A stretch of 64,000 nt of DNA from Euphorbia lathyris (taxonomy: Eukaryota > Streptophyta > Magnoliopsida > Malpighiales > Euphorbiaceae): the NCBI RefSeq assembly GCF_963576675.1, contig NC_088911.1:81745256-81809255 (forward strand). The letters run 5' to 3'. Made by a program: the position numbers and the translations under genes. The notes beneath the pieces were generated by a model that saw nothing but the letters and a program-made list of their open reading frames with translations, was not told where the DNA came from and did no database searches. This document shows positions 23,058 through 34,627 of this stretch, piece after piece (position 1 is the stretch's first letter; each line of letters starts with the position of its first letter).

Positions 23058-24143
23058 GTGAGAGAGAGAGAGAGGTGGAATGGTTAAGAAGCAAACGGAG
23101 AAGAGAATTTGACGAAGGAAAAATCAATCAGTGACAGGTCTCACTACACTGATAAACAGGCTGAAAGAGAACGGTGGAGATCGGCAACAAGACTTCATCA
23201 GCAGCGGCAATCTGAGTGAGGCAATCGGAGTGAGGGAAAATGGAGGAGGGAGATGGAGAACGTGTTTTGCCGTGAAAGAGAGTTTTTATTTGATGAGCTG
23301 TTATAAGTGAAGGACAGGTGTCAATTAGTATATGGAAGGTTCTTTTAGTGAGTTGGAGGACCAGGACCTTCCTATAAATTCCCCACCTAATATAGGATCA
23401 TTATATATGGTCAAACGGGGGCAATCATAACTTGATACAGAGACTACATAATAACTATAAATATAGCCATGCTTTTTGTCATTATATATGGTCAAACGAT
23501 GGGTAATCATGACTCGATATAAACGTATTAAATAGAAAAAAAAAACTATGAGTTATGCTTAAATGTTAGAAGATGAAAAAAGTATTTCATTGTGGTATTA
23601 ATACCAAACCACTTCAAAAAAAAACTCTAATGTCATTTGCCTTTATAAAAAGGTCAAATATATGAATATCATAATTAAGTACAAAATTACAACTAAGTCA
23701 TATCACTAAATTTAATTCTTAATATGTCATTATTCTCTCTATATATTATGATTGTATACCATAATTTAAAAATTATAGACTCAAATTCAGAAATTATAAA
23801 CCTTAGAAAATATATTCTAGACTTCAAATTTATAAACTCTAATCCTTAAAATATATTAAAAGTACTGATTTTACTAGTTTGATATAATCCAAAATTATAA
23901 CTTGTCATAGTTGTAAATAGATTTAAAATATGAATTTTCTGGGTAATTTTCCCTTATAAAAATGTCATTAACCACATTCAATTCACTCTTAAACAAATTG
24001 ATTTTTCCAATTTTTTTCTTACTATTAACTCTTCCAATTCTTTTCTTAAAAAAAACTCTTCCAAATCTTGTCTTTTGTTCTATAATATCACTAACAATTT
24101 TTACATTTAAAAAAATAATAACTAACAATTTATAAAAAAAGAA
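23058..24143. other. Intergenic spacer, no gene seen
   Basis: AT-rich sequence with a (GA)n run near 23060 and a local repeat of CATTATATATGGTCAAACG (near 23400 and 23479). A stretch near 24015-24120 is repeated at about 24790-24870 on the other side of the Mutator-like element. No convincing ORF. Confidence 0.6.
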
Positions 24144-24725
24144 GGGTTAAGATGCAAAAATACCCCTAACGTTTTGGGCCAGGAGCAATTTTATCCCTGA
24201 CGTCTAAAATGGTGCAATTTTACCCCTAACGTTGGAAGTCAAGAGCAATTTTACCCCTAACGTTGGAAGCCAGGAGCAATTTTACCCCTAACGTTAATAA
24301 ATTGGGTCGATTTGAGAAATAATTCATCAAACTGTCTTCTCGCTCATGAATCTTGTTATCTACACTTCATATGTGTGTTATTTTATCAGTAACATATCAC
24401 AAACATTCATTGGAATGTGAAAAAAAATAAAAAAATATACTGTCTTTTTTGTACGGATTAGATAAAAAAAATTCTAAAAATCCACCGAATTTATAAATAT
24501 TAATCTCAAATTCTATTATTAAATTATAAAAAATATGAAATCCTTTTTTTAGACGAATTATTATGCAATTGGTGCAGAATAATGAACAAAAATATCTGTA
24601 TTTTATAATAGTGTCTGAAATTGACCCAATTTATCAACGTTTGGGGTAAAATTGCACCATTTTAGACGTTAGGGGTAAAATTGCTCCTAGCCCAAAACGT
24701 TAGGGATATTTTTGCACCTTAACCC
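24144..24725. mobile_element. Non-autonomous Mutator-like (MULE) TIR element
   Basis: This 582-bp element has terminal inverted repeats of about 90 bp starting GGGTTAAG(A/G)TGCAAAAATA. It is flanked by 9-bp direct repeats with one mismatch (AAAAAAGAA 24135-24143; AAAAATGAA 24726-24734). A 9-bp TSD and long TIRs are typical of Mutator-like elements. Inside the left arm, GAGCAATTTTACCCCTAACG recurs as a sub-repeat. No transposase is encoded. Confidence 0.85.
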
Positions 24726-25635
24726 AAAAATGAATTATCATTTTTCTAAGAGCATGCCACATCATCAAAATCCCATCAAATCCAATTACCTTTTTTTTCT
24801 TACGATTAAACTCTTCCAATTCATATCTTTTATTCTATAATATCACTAACAATTTTTACATTAAAAAAAATGTTCTGTTTGTAAGAACATGCAACATCAT
24901 CAAAATGGCATCTAAAATTCTCTTCTAATCTTCTTGCTGTTTCTGTTATTATATTTAATATAGATTTCATGATTTATATAATCTGTACTCATATGTTGTT
25001 TGATAGAAATAAAAATTAAGTGCTGAAAAAATATAAAATTAAATACTGAATTTTAAATACCGAATATAAACAATTAGTTGATAATACAAACACACGTGAA
25101 TTACCTTAAAAATATCACATTTAAATTAAATAAGTGCTTAATTTTTAATTTAAATGATTAGATGAGTTAGCAAACAAGGTATTGGCCTAAAATTTCAATT
25201 GCGTTTAATAACCCTATGTTCCTATCTAATTGATTCAATAACCTGTCCAGTTACATTCAATATCTCCATAATCTCGTCTAATTGCATTGAATAACCCAAA
25301 AATTCAACTGTCCCGTGAACTTTCAAAATTTCCTAATTAGTTGTCTATTTATCACATTCTTTTGATACGTGACGAGCATTTTGAGACATGACGGAGCGTG
25401 TCTTCCATTTTCAGCATGCAACAAATTTTATTAAGAATTATGAGGTTATTAGATACAATACGTGGGATCATTTGTAACTTTTAGAAATTCAGATGTTGCC
25501 CCTATACTCCAAAACTTTCCCTCCACTCTGAACTTTTTATTTGATGAGTCATATCCTCTGCACATAATAATTAAGATACTATATTTGCCATTTTATACAA
25601 CTTAGCACATGACCTGTGTATGGTAACCAAATTAG

Positions 25636-25645
25636 CTATAAATTA
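25636..25645 (+). promoter_or_regulatory. Putative TATA box of zinc-finger copy B
   Basis: CTATAAATTA lies 75 bp before the ATG at 25721, followed by a CT-rich stretch (CCCCTCTTCTCTCTTGCC) suitable for transcription initiation. Copy A has the same sequence at 753. Confidence 0.55.
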
Positions 25646-25720
25646 CACCCCTCTTCTCTCTTGCCCTCTCTTCAGATTATCAAAAAAAAGACACAAATTC
25701 AATTTTCAAACCCTGAATCT

Positions 25721-26236
25721 ATGGCTGGATATGGGTGGAATTCCAACAATCTTCCTACAAGCACGTACGCCGGCGCTCCACAAATCGCCTGTCGAATTTG
25801 TAACCAGGTTTTTGTGAGCACTGAAGCTTTTCTTCATCACATCGAAATTCACATGTCTACGAATCATGATGGTTCTTCTGTTTCTGCCTCCAGAAGGATG
25901 CAGCAGCCACCACCGTCTCTTAATGCTTCCGGTGGTGGCTTGAGCCGTCTCTCCGGTCAAAGAAACAACTTCAGTTTTCCCATTCCAAATGTTTACAGTA
26001 CTATGTTTAATCTGAATCCTAATCAGTTTATTCATCCCCAGGCAGCCCCAGACATGTACTCTCCTTCTCCAACTGTGAGGAACAACTACGGGTTTGGGTC
26101 ACAAAGTTTCCCTATCCCTTTTCAGGCTCCGAGGAAATTCACCAAGCCATTTCTTCAGCAGCTGGAGAAACCCTTGATCCCTATTTCTGATTCTGATTCT
26201 GAGTTTGAAGTGCTAGACTTGAACTTGAAGCTGTAG
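25721..26236 (+). CDS. C2H2 zinc-finger protein with C-terminal EAR motif (copy B)
   Basis: This intronless 171-residue protein is probably a nuclear transcriptional repressor. The single C2H2 finger has Cys24, Cys27, His40 and His44 (C-x2-C-x12-H-x3-H). It lacks the QALGGH signature of many plant C2H2 factors. A Ser/Pro/Asn-rich middle follows, then a DSDSDSE acidic run and a C-terminal LDLNLKL, an LxLxL-type EAR repression motif. ATG 25721 is chosen because it is conserved in copy A and follows the TATA box by 75 bp; an upstream in-frame ATG at 25616 precedes the TATA box. A retrotransposon begins one base after the stop codon, so the normal 3' UTR is displaced by 5.6 kb. No close named homologue is claimed. 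Confidence 0.85.
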   Translation: MAGYGWNSNNLPTSTYAGAPQIACRICNQVFVSTEAFLHHIEIHMSTNHDGSSVSASRRMQQPPPSLNASGGGLSRLSGQRNNFSFPIPNVYSTMFNLNPNQFIHPQAAPDMYSPSPTVRNNYGFGSQSFPIPFQAPRKFTKPFLQQLEKPLIPISDSDSEFEVLDLNLKL

Positions 26237-26237
26237 A

Positions 26238-26747
26238 TGATACATATTGAAAGCGATAAATGAAGGTTTTAATCGTAAACCAACAAAGAGTTTCTTCTCT
26301 AGCTAAAATAGAAGGAGTGAATCCCAATAACAAGGTATAAACCTCGGTTCTCAAAGAGAATAATGTTTGATTGATTAAAAGTTGTTACATCCTTACAAAA
26401 TGAGGGTTTAAATACCTCTTACTAATGATAATAAAAGACAAGGACTACCCCTACTAGGGTTCCGATAAGGCTATCCATAAAAGGGTAAAATGGGTGATAC
26501 GCCCCGACAATCAGTACAATGGTACAGGTACGGATTGTCAGGGTTGTTGGTGAATTACTTCGGGAGGAAGTAAACCTTAGAGATCCGCCCAGGGTAGATG
26601 TTGATACGCCTTCTGGCGTACTCCTAGATCCGCCCCGCTTGTATGTCCTGGGGATCCGCCCTCCTAGGTACAACCTCCGTGGGTCTGATGTTTAGGGATC
26701 CGCTAAAGCGCGCGTGATCGGTGATCCCAGTTAGGATGTCCGCATCA
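26238..26747 (-). repeat. Chromovirus 3' LTR (left)
   Basis: This 510-bp LTR begins TGATACAT and ends CGCATCA on plus. It contains GATCCGCC repeats and the dyad TACGCCTTCTGGCGTA (26605-26620), upstream in minus orientation of a TATTTAAA-type TATA candidate (near 26408). The last codons of pol lie inside it. Confidence 0.9.
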
Positions 26748-29700
26748 TTCTCTCCTTCTTTAAAAGACCTCGGCACTGATGCGCCCTGGTTGAACTCCAA
26801 AGTACCATCCGGCTTCCAGGGGCTAAGGTCACGGATGTTGAATGCTGGTGAGATTTTACCAAGCCAATTCGGCAGTGCTATATGATAGGCATTGGCATTA
26901 ACCTTCTTAATGATCTTATATGGCCCGTATTTCCTAGGTCGAAGCTTGCTACTTGGGGCGTTGGCGAGTCTCTCTTTGCCCAGATATACCATAACCTCAT
27001 CCCCAACTTCAAATTGTAGGTCCCTGCGGTGCTCATCCGCCTTTGCCTTTAATTTCTGGTTTCTCTCCTCGAGAGTCTCTCTTACCTCTTGGTGCATCTG
27101 TACGTAATCATTGGCCAGTTGGTTGGCAGTCACGTTTCCTTTAGGAAGATGGGCTATATCAAGGACGTGATTCGGGGTCTTTGTGTATACCACCTCAAAT
27201 GGGGATCTCCCGGTTCCCGAATGTATAGAGCCGTTGTAGGCGAACTCAGCTTGGGCTAAAACCACATCCCACATCCTGGGCTTATCCTTACATTTGTTGC
27301 GCAGGAAGTTTGCCAAAGTTCTATTGACCACTTCTGTCTGTCCGTCTGTTTGAGGGTGGGCGGTGGTACTAAACTTCAAAGACGTATCAAACAGAGCCCA
27401 CAACATCCGCCAGAAGTGACTGAGGAACTTCGTATCACGATCCGATACAATGCTCTTAGGCACTCCATGTAGCCTGACAATCTCTTTGAAAAATAGCTTA
27501 GCAGTCGCTGAGGCATCATTAGTCTTGCGACATGGTATGAAGTGAGCCATCTTTGAAAACCGATCAACCACGACAAAGATGGAATCCATGCCCCTCTGAG
27601 TTCTGGGTAACCCTAGGACAAAGTCCATGGACATATCCTCTCGTATGGTCTCTGGCACAGGCAAAGGTAACTGCAATCCAGTATTTGTAGTGCGTCCCTT
27701 GGCGGTCTGGCAAATATAGCATCGTTCGACTAAGTAGGCAACATCTCTCCTCATCTTAGGCCAGAAATAACAAAAACTCACTGCTTCATATGTCTTGTCT
27801 CGCCTAAAATGTCCTCCAAGGGATCCGCCATGTAGATCACGGATAACCTTCTCGCGGATGGAAGTGCAGGGTAAGCAGAGTTGGTTTCCCTTCATGAGAT
27901 ACTCATCCATCAGGTGATACGCCCCATCCCTATGCTGGTGTTGACACTTCTCCCAGATATTGCCAAAGTCAGGATCCGCAAAGTATTCTCCTCTGATGTG
28001 TTCAAAACAATCGGTCTCTAGATTGACTGTTTTTATTAGTGATACCCTTCGGCTCAAGGCGTCCGCCACTTTGTTCTGTTTTCTAGCCTTATGGATAAGC
28101 TTATAGGAGAACTTATCTATGAAGGCGGACCACCGGGCATGCATGGAGCTTCGAAGCTGCTTCTGACTTCCCATGTACTTGAGAGCTTAGTGGTCAGTGT
28201 AGAGGATGAATTCTTTCCCTACCAAATAATGTTCCCACACTTTCAACGCCCTCACTACGGCATAGAACTCTTGATCATACGTGGCCCACTTTTACCGTGC
28301 ATCACAGAGCTTCTCACTGAAATATGCAATGGGCCTCTTTTCTTGCATCAAGACTCCACCAATCCCAACTCCACTGGCATCACACTCAACTTCGAACAGT
28401 TTATCAAAATTGGGATACGCCAGCACGGGCGCTGTACTCAACTTTTCCTTGATCAGGGTGAAGCTCTTCTCTTGGGCATCCGCCCACTCGAACCCCTTTC
28501 CCTTCTTCAAACATTCCGTCAACGGGGCCACTATGGAACTAAAGTTTTTGATGAATCGGCGATAAAATGTTGCTAACCCATGAAAACTCCTGATATCCCC
28601 CACATTCCTCGGAGTAGGCCATTCTCGGATGGCTCTTACCTTCTCCCCATCAACTTGGACCCCATCGCCACTAACCACGAACCCAAGGAAAACCAGACTT
28701 TCCATGACGAAGTCACACTTCTTAGTGTTGGCGTATAGCTGGTGTTTCCTTAATAGGTCAAACACTATCCGTAAGTGCTCCACATGATCCACCAAGGTCT
28801 CGCTATGAGTCAGGATGTCATCAAAGTACACAACTACAAATTTTCCAATCACCGGGCGAAGTACCTGATTCATCAGCCTCATGAAAGTACTAGGGGCGTT
28901 AGTCATCCCAAATGGCATAACTAACCACTCATACAATCCATCCCTAGTTTTGAAGGCGGTTTTCCACTCATCCCTAGATCGAATTCGTATCTGATGATAA
29001 GCGCTCCTGAGATCAATCTTGGAGAAAACTCGGGATCCGCCAAGCTGGTCTAGCATATCATCCAGCCTTGGAATAGGGAACTTATACTTGATAGTGATCT
29101 TGTTGATAGCCCTGCTGTCTACACACATCCGCCAAGATCCATCCTTCTTGGGCGTAAGTAGGGCTGGGATGGCGTATGGACTCATACTTTCTCTAACGTA
29201 TCCCATCTCAATGAGTTCTTCCACTTTCTGTCTCGTGATGTCATTTTCTTTTGGACTCATCCGATAGTGGGGAAGGCTTGGTAAACTAGCCCCGGGCACA
29301 AGATCGATATGATGCTGGATGTCCCTCAAAGGTGGTAACCCACTCGGCAGCCCTTCAGGGAATAGTTCTTGATATTCGCCAAGTAGGCGGGTCACCTCAG
29401 TCGGCATCTCTCTTTCGTCCCTTTGGGCGGATTCGTGATTCGCCTTAACCATTACCACATACACCATTTGGCTCTCTTCACATTCGCTGACAAATGATTT
29501 GTGTGTAGGACAGACTACCAAAGTAGACTTCTCGTCGGCCTTTGGCTCTCTCATCATTGGCGTAAGGACGAACTTCACCCTATTCTTCACAAATTTGTAA
29601 GTGTTCTCTCTTCCTGCATGGATGCCATCGTTATCAAACTGCCAAGGTCGGCCCAACAATAGGTGGCAGGCATCCATATCGACCACATCACAACAGACTT

Positions 29701-31312
29701 CATCACTGTAATCACCAATCACAATAGGTACCCTGCATCTCTGGGTCACCCTAAGCTCACCCACATTTTTTATCCATCCCACTCTATAGGGGTCGGGATG
29801 CGCCTCCGCCAACAACCCGAACTTCTGAACGGCGCTGCTGCTCACAATGTTCTCTTGACTCCCACTATCTATTATCACGTTGCATCGCCCACCTTTCACA
29901 AGACAGCGGGTCCTGAATAGGCGGTGCCTCTGATATCCCTCTACCCGACTGGAGACTAACAAACGCCGTACCACATGAATGGCGTATCTCTCTTCATCCG
30001 CCTCATCATCATCTTCTCCTAAGGGTTCGCAAAATACTTCATCCCCTTCGTCATAGTCATCCTCATATCTCTCCACCATGTTGGCGCTCTTCCTCCTAGG
30101 ATATTCGTTGGATCTATGGCCTGGCTCATTGCACCGAAAACATTTGAAAGGTGATGGCCTCGCATACGGATTGTTGCTCTTAGGTGGTATAGGTGCTTCC
30201 TTATATGGCCTAGTATCTCCAACAGATCCCCTTCCCACACTGTTAACCTTGGCCCCACTGGCACTCGCCACATGCTTGCCTTTGTCATAAGACCTCACGT
30301 TATCTCTTACTCCAGGCGTATACTCAGTAGTGGCGGATCTCCTAGATCTGCCGGTTAGTTGAGACTCGGCCTTGAGGGCTAAATTCATGGCATCTTGTAC
30401 CCGAACCACCATCTGTGTGCCAATACGATCCTGGATGTTGTATCTCAACCCTTCTAGATACCTAGAGGTCTTTTGGCTTTCAGTTTCAGACAAGTTGGCC
30501 CTTGCCGAAAGCCTCAAGAACTCGGAAGTATACTCATGGACACTTCGGGTCCCTTGAGAGCATCCCCTGTAGGAGCTGTAAATATACTGCTCATAATCCG
30601 GCGGTAGGAACCGCTCCCTCAACATCGCCTTCATCCGTAGCCAAGATCTAATCAGATCTCTGCCCCCTCTTCTTCGTTCTTCCCTCATCTGATCCCAACA
30701 AACCGATGCGCCACCCTTCAGGCGATACGCCACCAGCCTCACCTTCCTCTCATCTGGAATCCCAGCATACTCAAAGAAACGTTCCACTTCCGATAACCAG
30801 TCTAAGAATCCCTCTATATCCAGTTCGCCTCCAAAAGACGGTAAGTCTATTTTTAGCTTAAAGGCATCATCTCTATCAAAGTTTTCTAGACCTAGATATA
30901 CTCTAGCAACCTCCACACGTCGGTTGTCAACATGCCCAACATCCCTCATAGTTCTAACGGTATCATCATTCCCGATACCCTCAAAGTCATCACTATCACT
31001 ATCAGCGTTATGCACAAGGACAAAGTTGGGTCTTCTTACCTCAGGATCCCTAGGATCCATTTGTGGGAGCTATTGTTTAGGGACTCCTTCCTTTCTCTGG
31101 GTTGATCCTCCCGCGTTTGTTCGGATTAGAGCCTGAACCTCCAGTTTGAAGTTTTCTAGGGAGGTAGCCAGCTCGAGGAACCATTGGTCGGTTTGCCTCT
31201 GCCGCTCATGGCTGGCCTGGATCTGCTCCGCGAGGTGCTCCCTCAGCTCCTCATACCTCCGGTCACCGGTTTCCATGGAATCTTGCGGTTGTCGGGGTTG
31301 AACCATTGCCAA
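26624..31312 (-). pseudogene. Chromovirus gag-pol, interrupted by stop codons
   Basis: One minus-strand frame runs from ATG 31312 to the stop at 26624, broken by TAG just before 31060 and by two TAA codons between 28292 and 28174. All three sit where Gln would fit. Order: N-terminal helical region; gag core; zinc knuckle CFRCNEPGH whose final Cys is Tyr; aspartic protease with DSGS; reverse transcriptase with YFDD; RNase H, which contains both TAA stops; integrase with an H2C2 zinc region and D-D-E core (MDFVLGLP, SDRDTKF, TDGQTEVVNR); and a C-terminal tail reaching into the LTR. As it stands it cannot make a full polyprotein. Confidence 0.92.
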
Positions 31313-31353
31313 AAGAAGTTTCGGGTCAGGAAACGATCGGCTCTGATACCAAC

Positions 31354-31863
31354 TGATATAGATTGAAAGCGATAAATGAAGGTTTTAATCGTAAACCAAC
31401 AAAGAGTTTCTTCTCTAGCTAAACTAGAAGGAGTGAATCCCAATAACAAGGTATAAACCTCGGTTCTCAAAGAGAATAATGTTTGATTGATTAAAAGTTG
31501 TTACATCCTTACAAAATGAGGGTTTAAATACCTCTTACTAATGATAATAAAAGACAAGGACTACCCCTACTAGGGTTCCGATAAGGCTATCCATAAAAGG
31601 GTAAAATGGGTGATACGCCCCGACAATCAGTACAATGGTACAGGTACGGATTGTCAGGGTTGTTGGTGAATTACTTCGGGAGGAAGTAAACCTTAGAGAT
31701 CCGCCTAGGGTAAATGTTGATACGCCTTCTGGCGTACTCCTAGATCCGCCCCGCTTGTATGTCCTGGGGATCCGCACTCCTAGGTACAACCTCCGTGGGT
31801 CTGATGTTTAAGGATCCGCCAAAGTGCGCGTGATCGGTGATCCCAGTTAGGATGTCCGTATCA
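31354..31863 (-). repeat. Chromovirus 5' LTR (right)
   Basis: This 510-bp partner of 26238-26747 ends GTATCA just before the GTAGA TSD. It is about 98 percent identical by eye, and several differences are transitions at CpG-like positions. Confidence 0.9.
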
Positions 31864-33649
31864 GTAGAGCAGCATAAAGATTAGGGTTTTTTTCAGGACA
31901 ATACCTAACCCTAGCTATGGCTATGGTTAGGTTCGATGTATTTTTATTTCAATGAAACAATAAATATTATAATCAGAAAAAGAAAATATATGTAAGCCTT
32001 TTTTAAAACATTGCTTTTTTTTTCTTTCTGAGTTCACAGTTTTGTATGTTATGAATTCAATCTATTTTGTCTCCTTTAATTACCAATTTTTGTCATTTGA
32101 TTATCAAATTAAATCTTGTTTTTTTTTTTCAAAAATCTACCTAGTGAAGTAATTTAATTTATTGACATAAAGGCTAAATTTCACTTTAATATTTTATGAA
32201 AAGTATATAAATTTTATAAATTTACTCCTAACCTTTTCAAGTAAAATCAATTTTAATCCTTTTTTCTTTTTTTTTCAAAAAGCTACCTAGTGAAGTAATT
32301 TAATTTATTGACATAAAGGCTATAAGTAATTTAATTTATTGGGATAAAAGCGAAATTTGTTACGCGCATTTTCAGAAAAATATAGATTCGACTCTAACAT
32401 ATGAAATGGTATATATTTACTCCTAACTATTTTAAGCAAAATCAATGTTACTTGTCCAGGGGCAGAACTCCATGGGGGGATAGTCCTTGAAATTTGTTTC
32501 AAAATAATTTTCAAGTCCACTTTGTCAAAGAGTGAAAGACATGAAGAGGGGTTGTTGTGGATGTGACAATTATTGAATTTTTTTTTACTGTATTCCAGGA
32601 GTAATACACCAATCAGTCAAAATAATTGTCATACCACTTCATGGGAGATGATTTGTGTAAGGAAAAAAATGTACATGTGACATTAATTGATTTGTTAGGT
32701 GTATTACTCCTAGAGTATTCTAAATTTTTTTCTTATTATTGAGTTAGTGTCGTGTTCATGTCATATCAATTATCGAGTTGATATGAAATGAGTCAACTCT
32801 AACTCAACTCAAAAAAATTTGTGTTATAACTATATATTAACCAAATTGGGTTAGTAATTTTGTATTGTGCTTTCGGATCATATGTAATTTTACTATGTAC
32901 ATATGTTAATGATGTCATTTAAAAATATAGTAGGATATAGTAATAGTTCTAAATAATTTATGTCGCTTTTTGGATTAGCAGCTTAACTATGACCATCCAA
33001 AAATCCGCTAATATATCATTTTAGTTCGTGTAATGTGTTTATAAGTCGAATGCAAAAATATGGAAGGTTCAAGCCATTTTTGCAATTAGTAATTGTAATT
33101 TTATTACGTTTACTAATTAAATGAAATATAAACACATTAGAGAATATGATAATAATTTTAAATATTCATGACATTTTCGAGTTAGCAGGTCAACACCAAT
33201 TCAACCTTAAAATTTATGTATCACTTTTCTCTCAACTAAAAAATTACTCCTTACCTACTAAACTAAATTCAAACACTATAATTACATATCGAGTAATCGA
33301 TCGCCTATAAATTTATCATTCCTAGGTTGTTATTGGTAAGATATATAGGAATAAAAGATAGAAATAAGGTTTAACTATGAAGTTTTAATTTTTTTTAAAT
33401 GACTCGTCGATGAACAACGATTGTTTCATTAAGTTGAACCTCGGCTCATCTAATGTCCTGGTTCTGCCACTACTGCTATATAATAGAAAATTTGAATGAA
33501 CTAACTTGACAATTATTAAACTGTCATATCAGACATTTCCAAACATATTAATTTGTCGATAAACTGAAGTAGTTTTGCACATTTTTGTGGTTATTATTTC
33601 TAACTATATTAGTAACATAGTAAACATTTTAGACACTTTGACAAAAAAA

Positions 33650-34550
33650 AAAAGTGATTAACTTATATGTGGTATATTTTAGACATGATTGGTCTTTGGA
33701 AGGTCCGGTGTGATAGTTAAATTACAGTCAAACTAGAATTTTCAAATTTTTGATAACGTAATAAAAGTGATATTTATTGTAAATGTTAGGATCAAATATG
33801 TACGTCTTCGAAAATGTTAGGATCAAATTTGACTCTAATACCTTAATTTATTATCTGTTCGGCACATCACGTGATATGTGCACTACTTATAGTGCTGGGT
33901 TTAGTTATTCATGTTGTTCTCAAAATTAATTTCCCATACAATTATTGTTTCTTCCTTTTACGGCGGAATCAAATTATAGCGGGATAATGGTAAAATGTTT
34001 TTAAGGAAAACATCGATTTGATCCTAATGTAATAAATGGTACAAATTTACTCTTCACGTTTTCAAGCAAGATCAATTTACTTTTATCTTATGGAAATTTT
34101 AAATAGATTGGTTTGATAGTTATTTAACTGTGATATCAAACATTCCAAACAAAGTTTGTCGACAAATTAAAGCAGTTATGTACATTGTTTGGTGGTTATT
34201 TGTAACTATATTAGTAACACAATAAACGTTGTAGACACTTTCATAAATATTTTTGTGATGAACTTATATATGGGAGACTCTGTTGTTAGCATTTTAACAG
34301 TTTATAACTATGTTAGTAACACTATAAATATCTTATACATAATTAATATTTGAAATGTCTAAAGTGACACTTAAATAACAATCACATTAACATGTTTCAA
34401 AATTTTAAAAATGTAGGATAAAATTGATCTTGATTAATAATGCTAGGATTAAATTTATATAAAAATAAATCGTGTGGTTTGATCGATTATCAAGCATAAT
34501 CTTATTGGTTTAAAAGATGATAAACATGTAACTTGAAATTGATTATGTTA
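33650..34550. other. Intergenic spacer, no gene seen
   Basis: AT-rich sequence with no convincing ORF, repeat or RNA gene. Phrases such as GATCAAATTTGACTCTAATA recur loosely, suggesting decayed repeat material. Confidence 0.5.
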
Positions 34551-34627
34551 GCTTACCTTGAGAAAGCTATACAAAAAAAAAAAATTTTTAAGTCTGTATG
34601 GCTTTCTCAAGGTAAGCCATACAGACT
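34551..34627. repeat. Interlocking inverted repeats
   Basis: GCTTACCTTGAGAAAGC (34551-34567) is the perfect complement of 34601-34617. A second pair, AGTCTGTATGG (34591-34601) and CCATACAGACT (34617-34627), encloses the right arm of the first. The two hairpins are mutually exclusive. Confidence 0.75.

Larger units (their letters stand above)
26238..31863 (-). mobile_element. Ty3/gypsy chromovirus, CRM-like, 5.6 kb
   Basis: It is flanked by TSD GTAGA (26233-26237 and 31864-31868), with the empty site in copy A. LTRs of 510 bp (26238-26747 and 31354-31863) differ at about ten positions by eye. On minus, the 5' LTR is followed by TGGTATCAGAGC (31340-31351, initiator tRNA-Met), and a purine tract AAAGAAGGAGAGAA (26748-26761) precedes the 3' LTR. 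Domain order gag-PR-RT-RH-IN is Ty3/gypsy. The RT and integrase resemble chromoviruses, and the frame runs about 41 codons into the 3' LTR, as in the CRM clade. The coding frame is broken by stops. Confidence 0.93.
24889..33649. repeat. Tandem segmental duplication, copy B
   Basis: It matches copy A, and is interrupted only by the chromovirus at 26238-31863. Positions 24889-25635 are AT-rich upstream sequence without a gene. Positions 31869-33649 are the 3' flank, also AT-rich and without a gene, with two units of the roughly 150-bp repeat and a deletion near 32323. It lacks the TRIM and the solo LTR/LARD stack of copy A. Confidence 0.93.

Noticed and set aside
26892..31136. Plus-strand ORFs opposite the chromovirus
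   Set aside because: Shadows of the minus-strand gag-pol frame.
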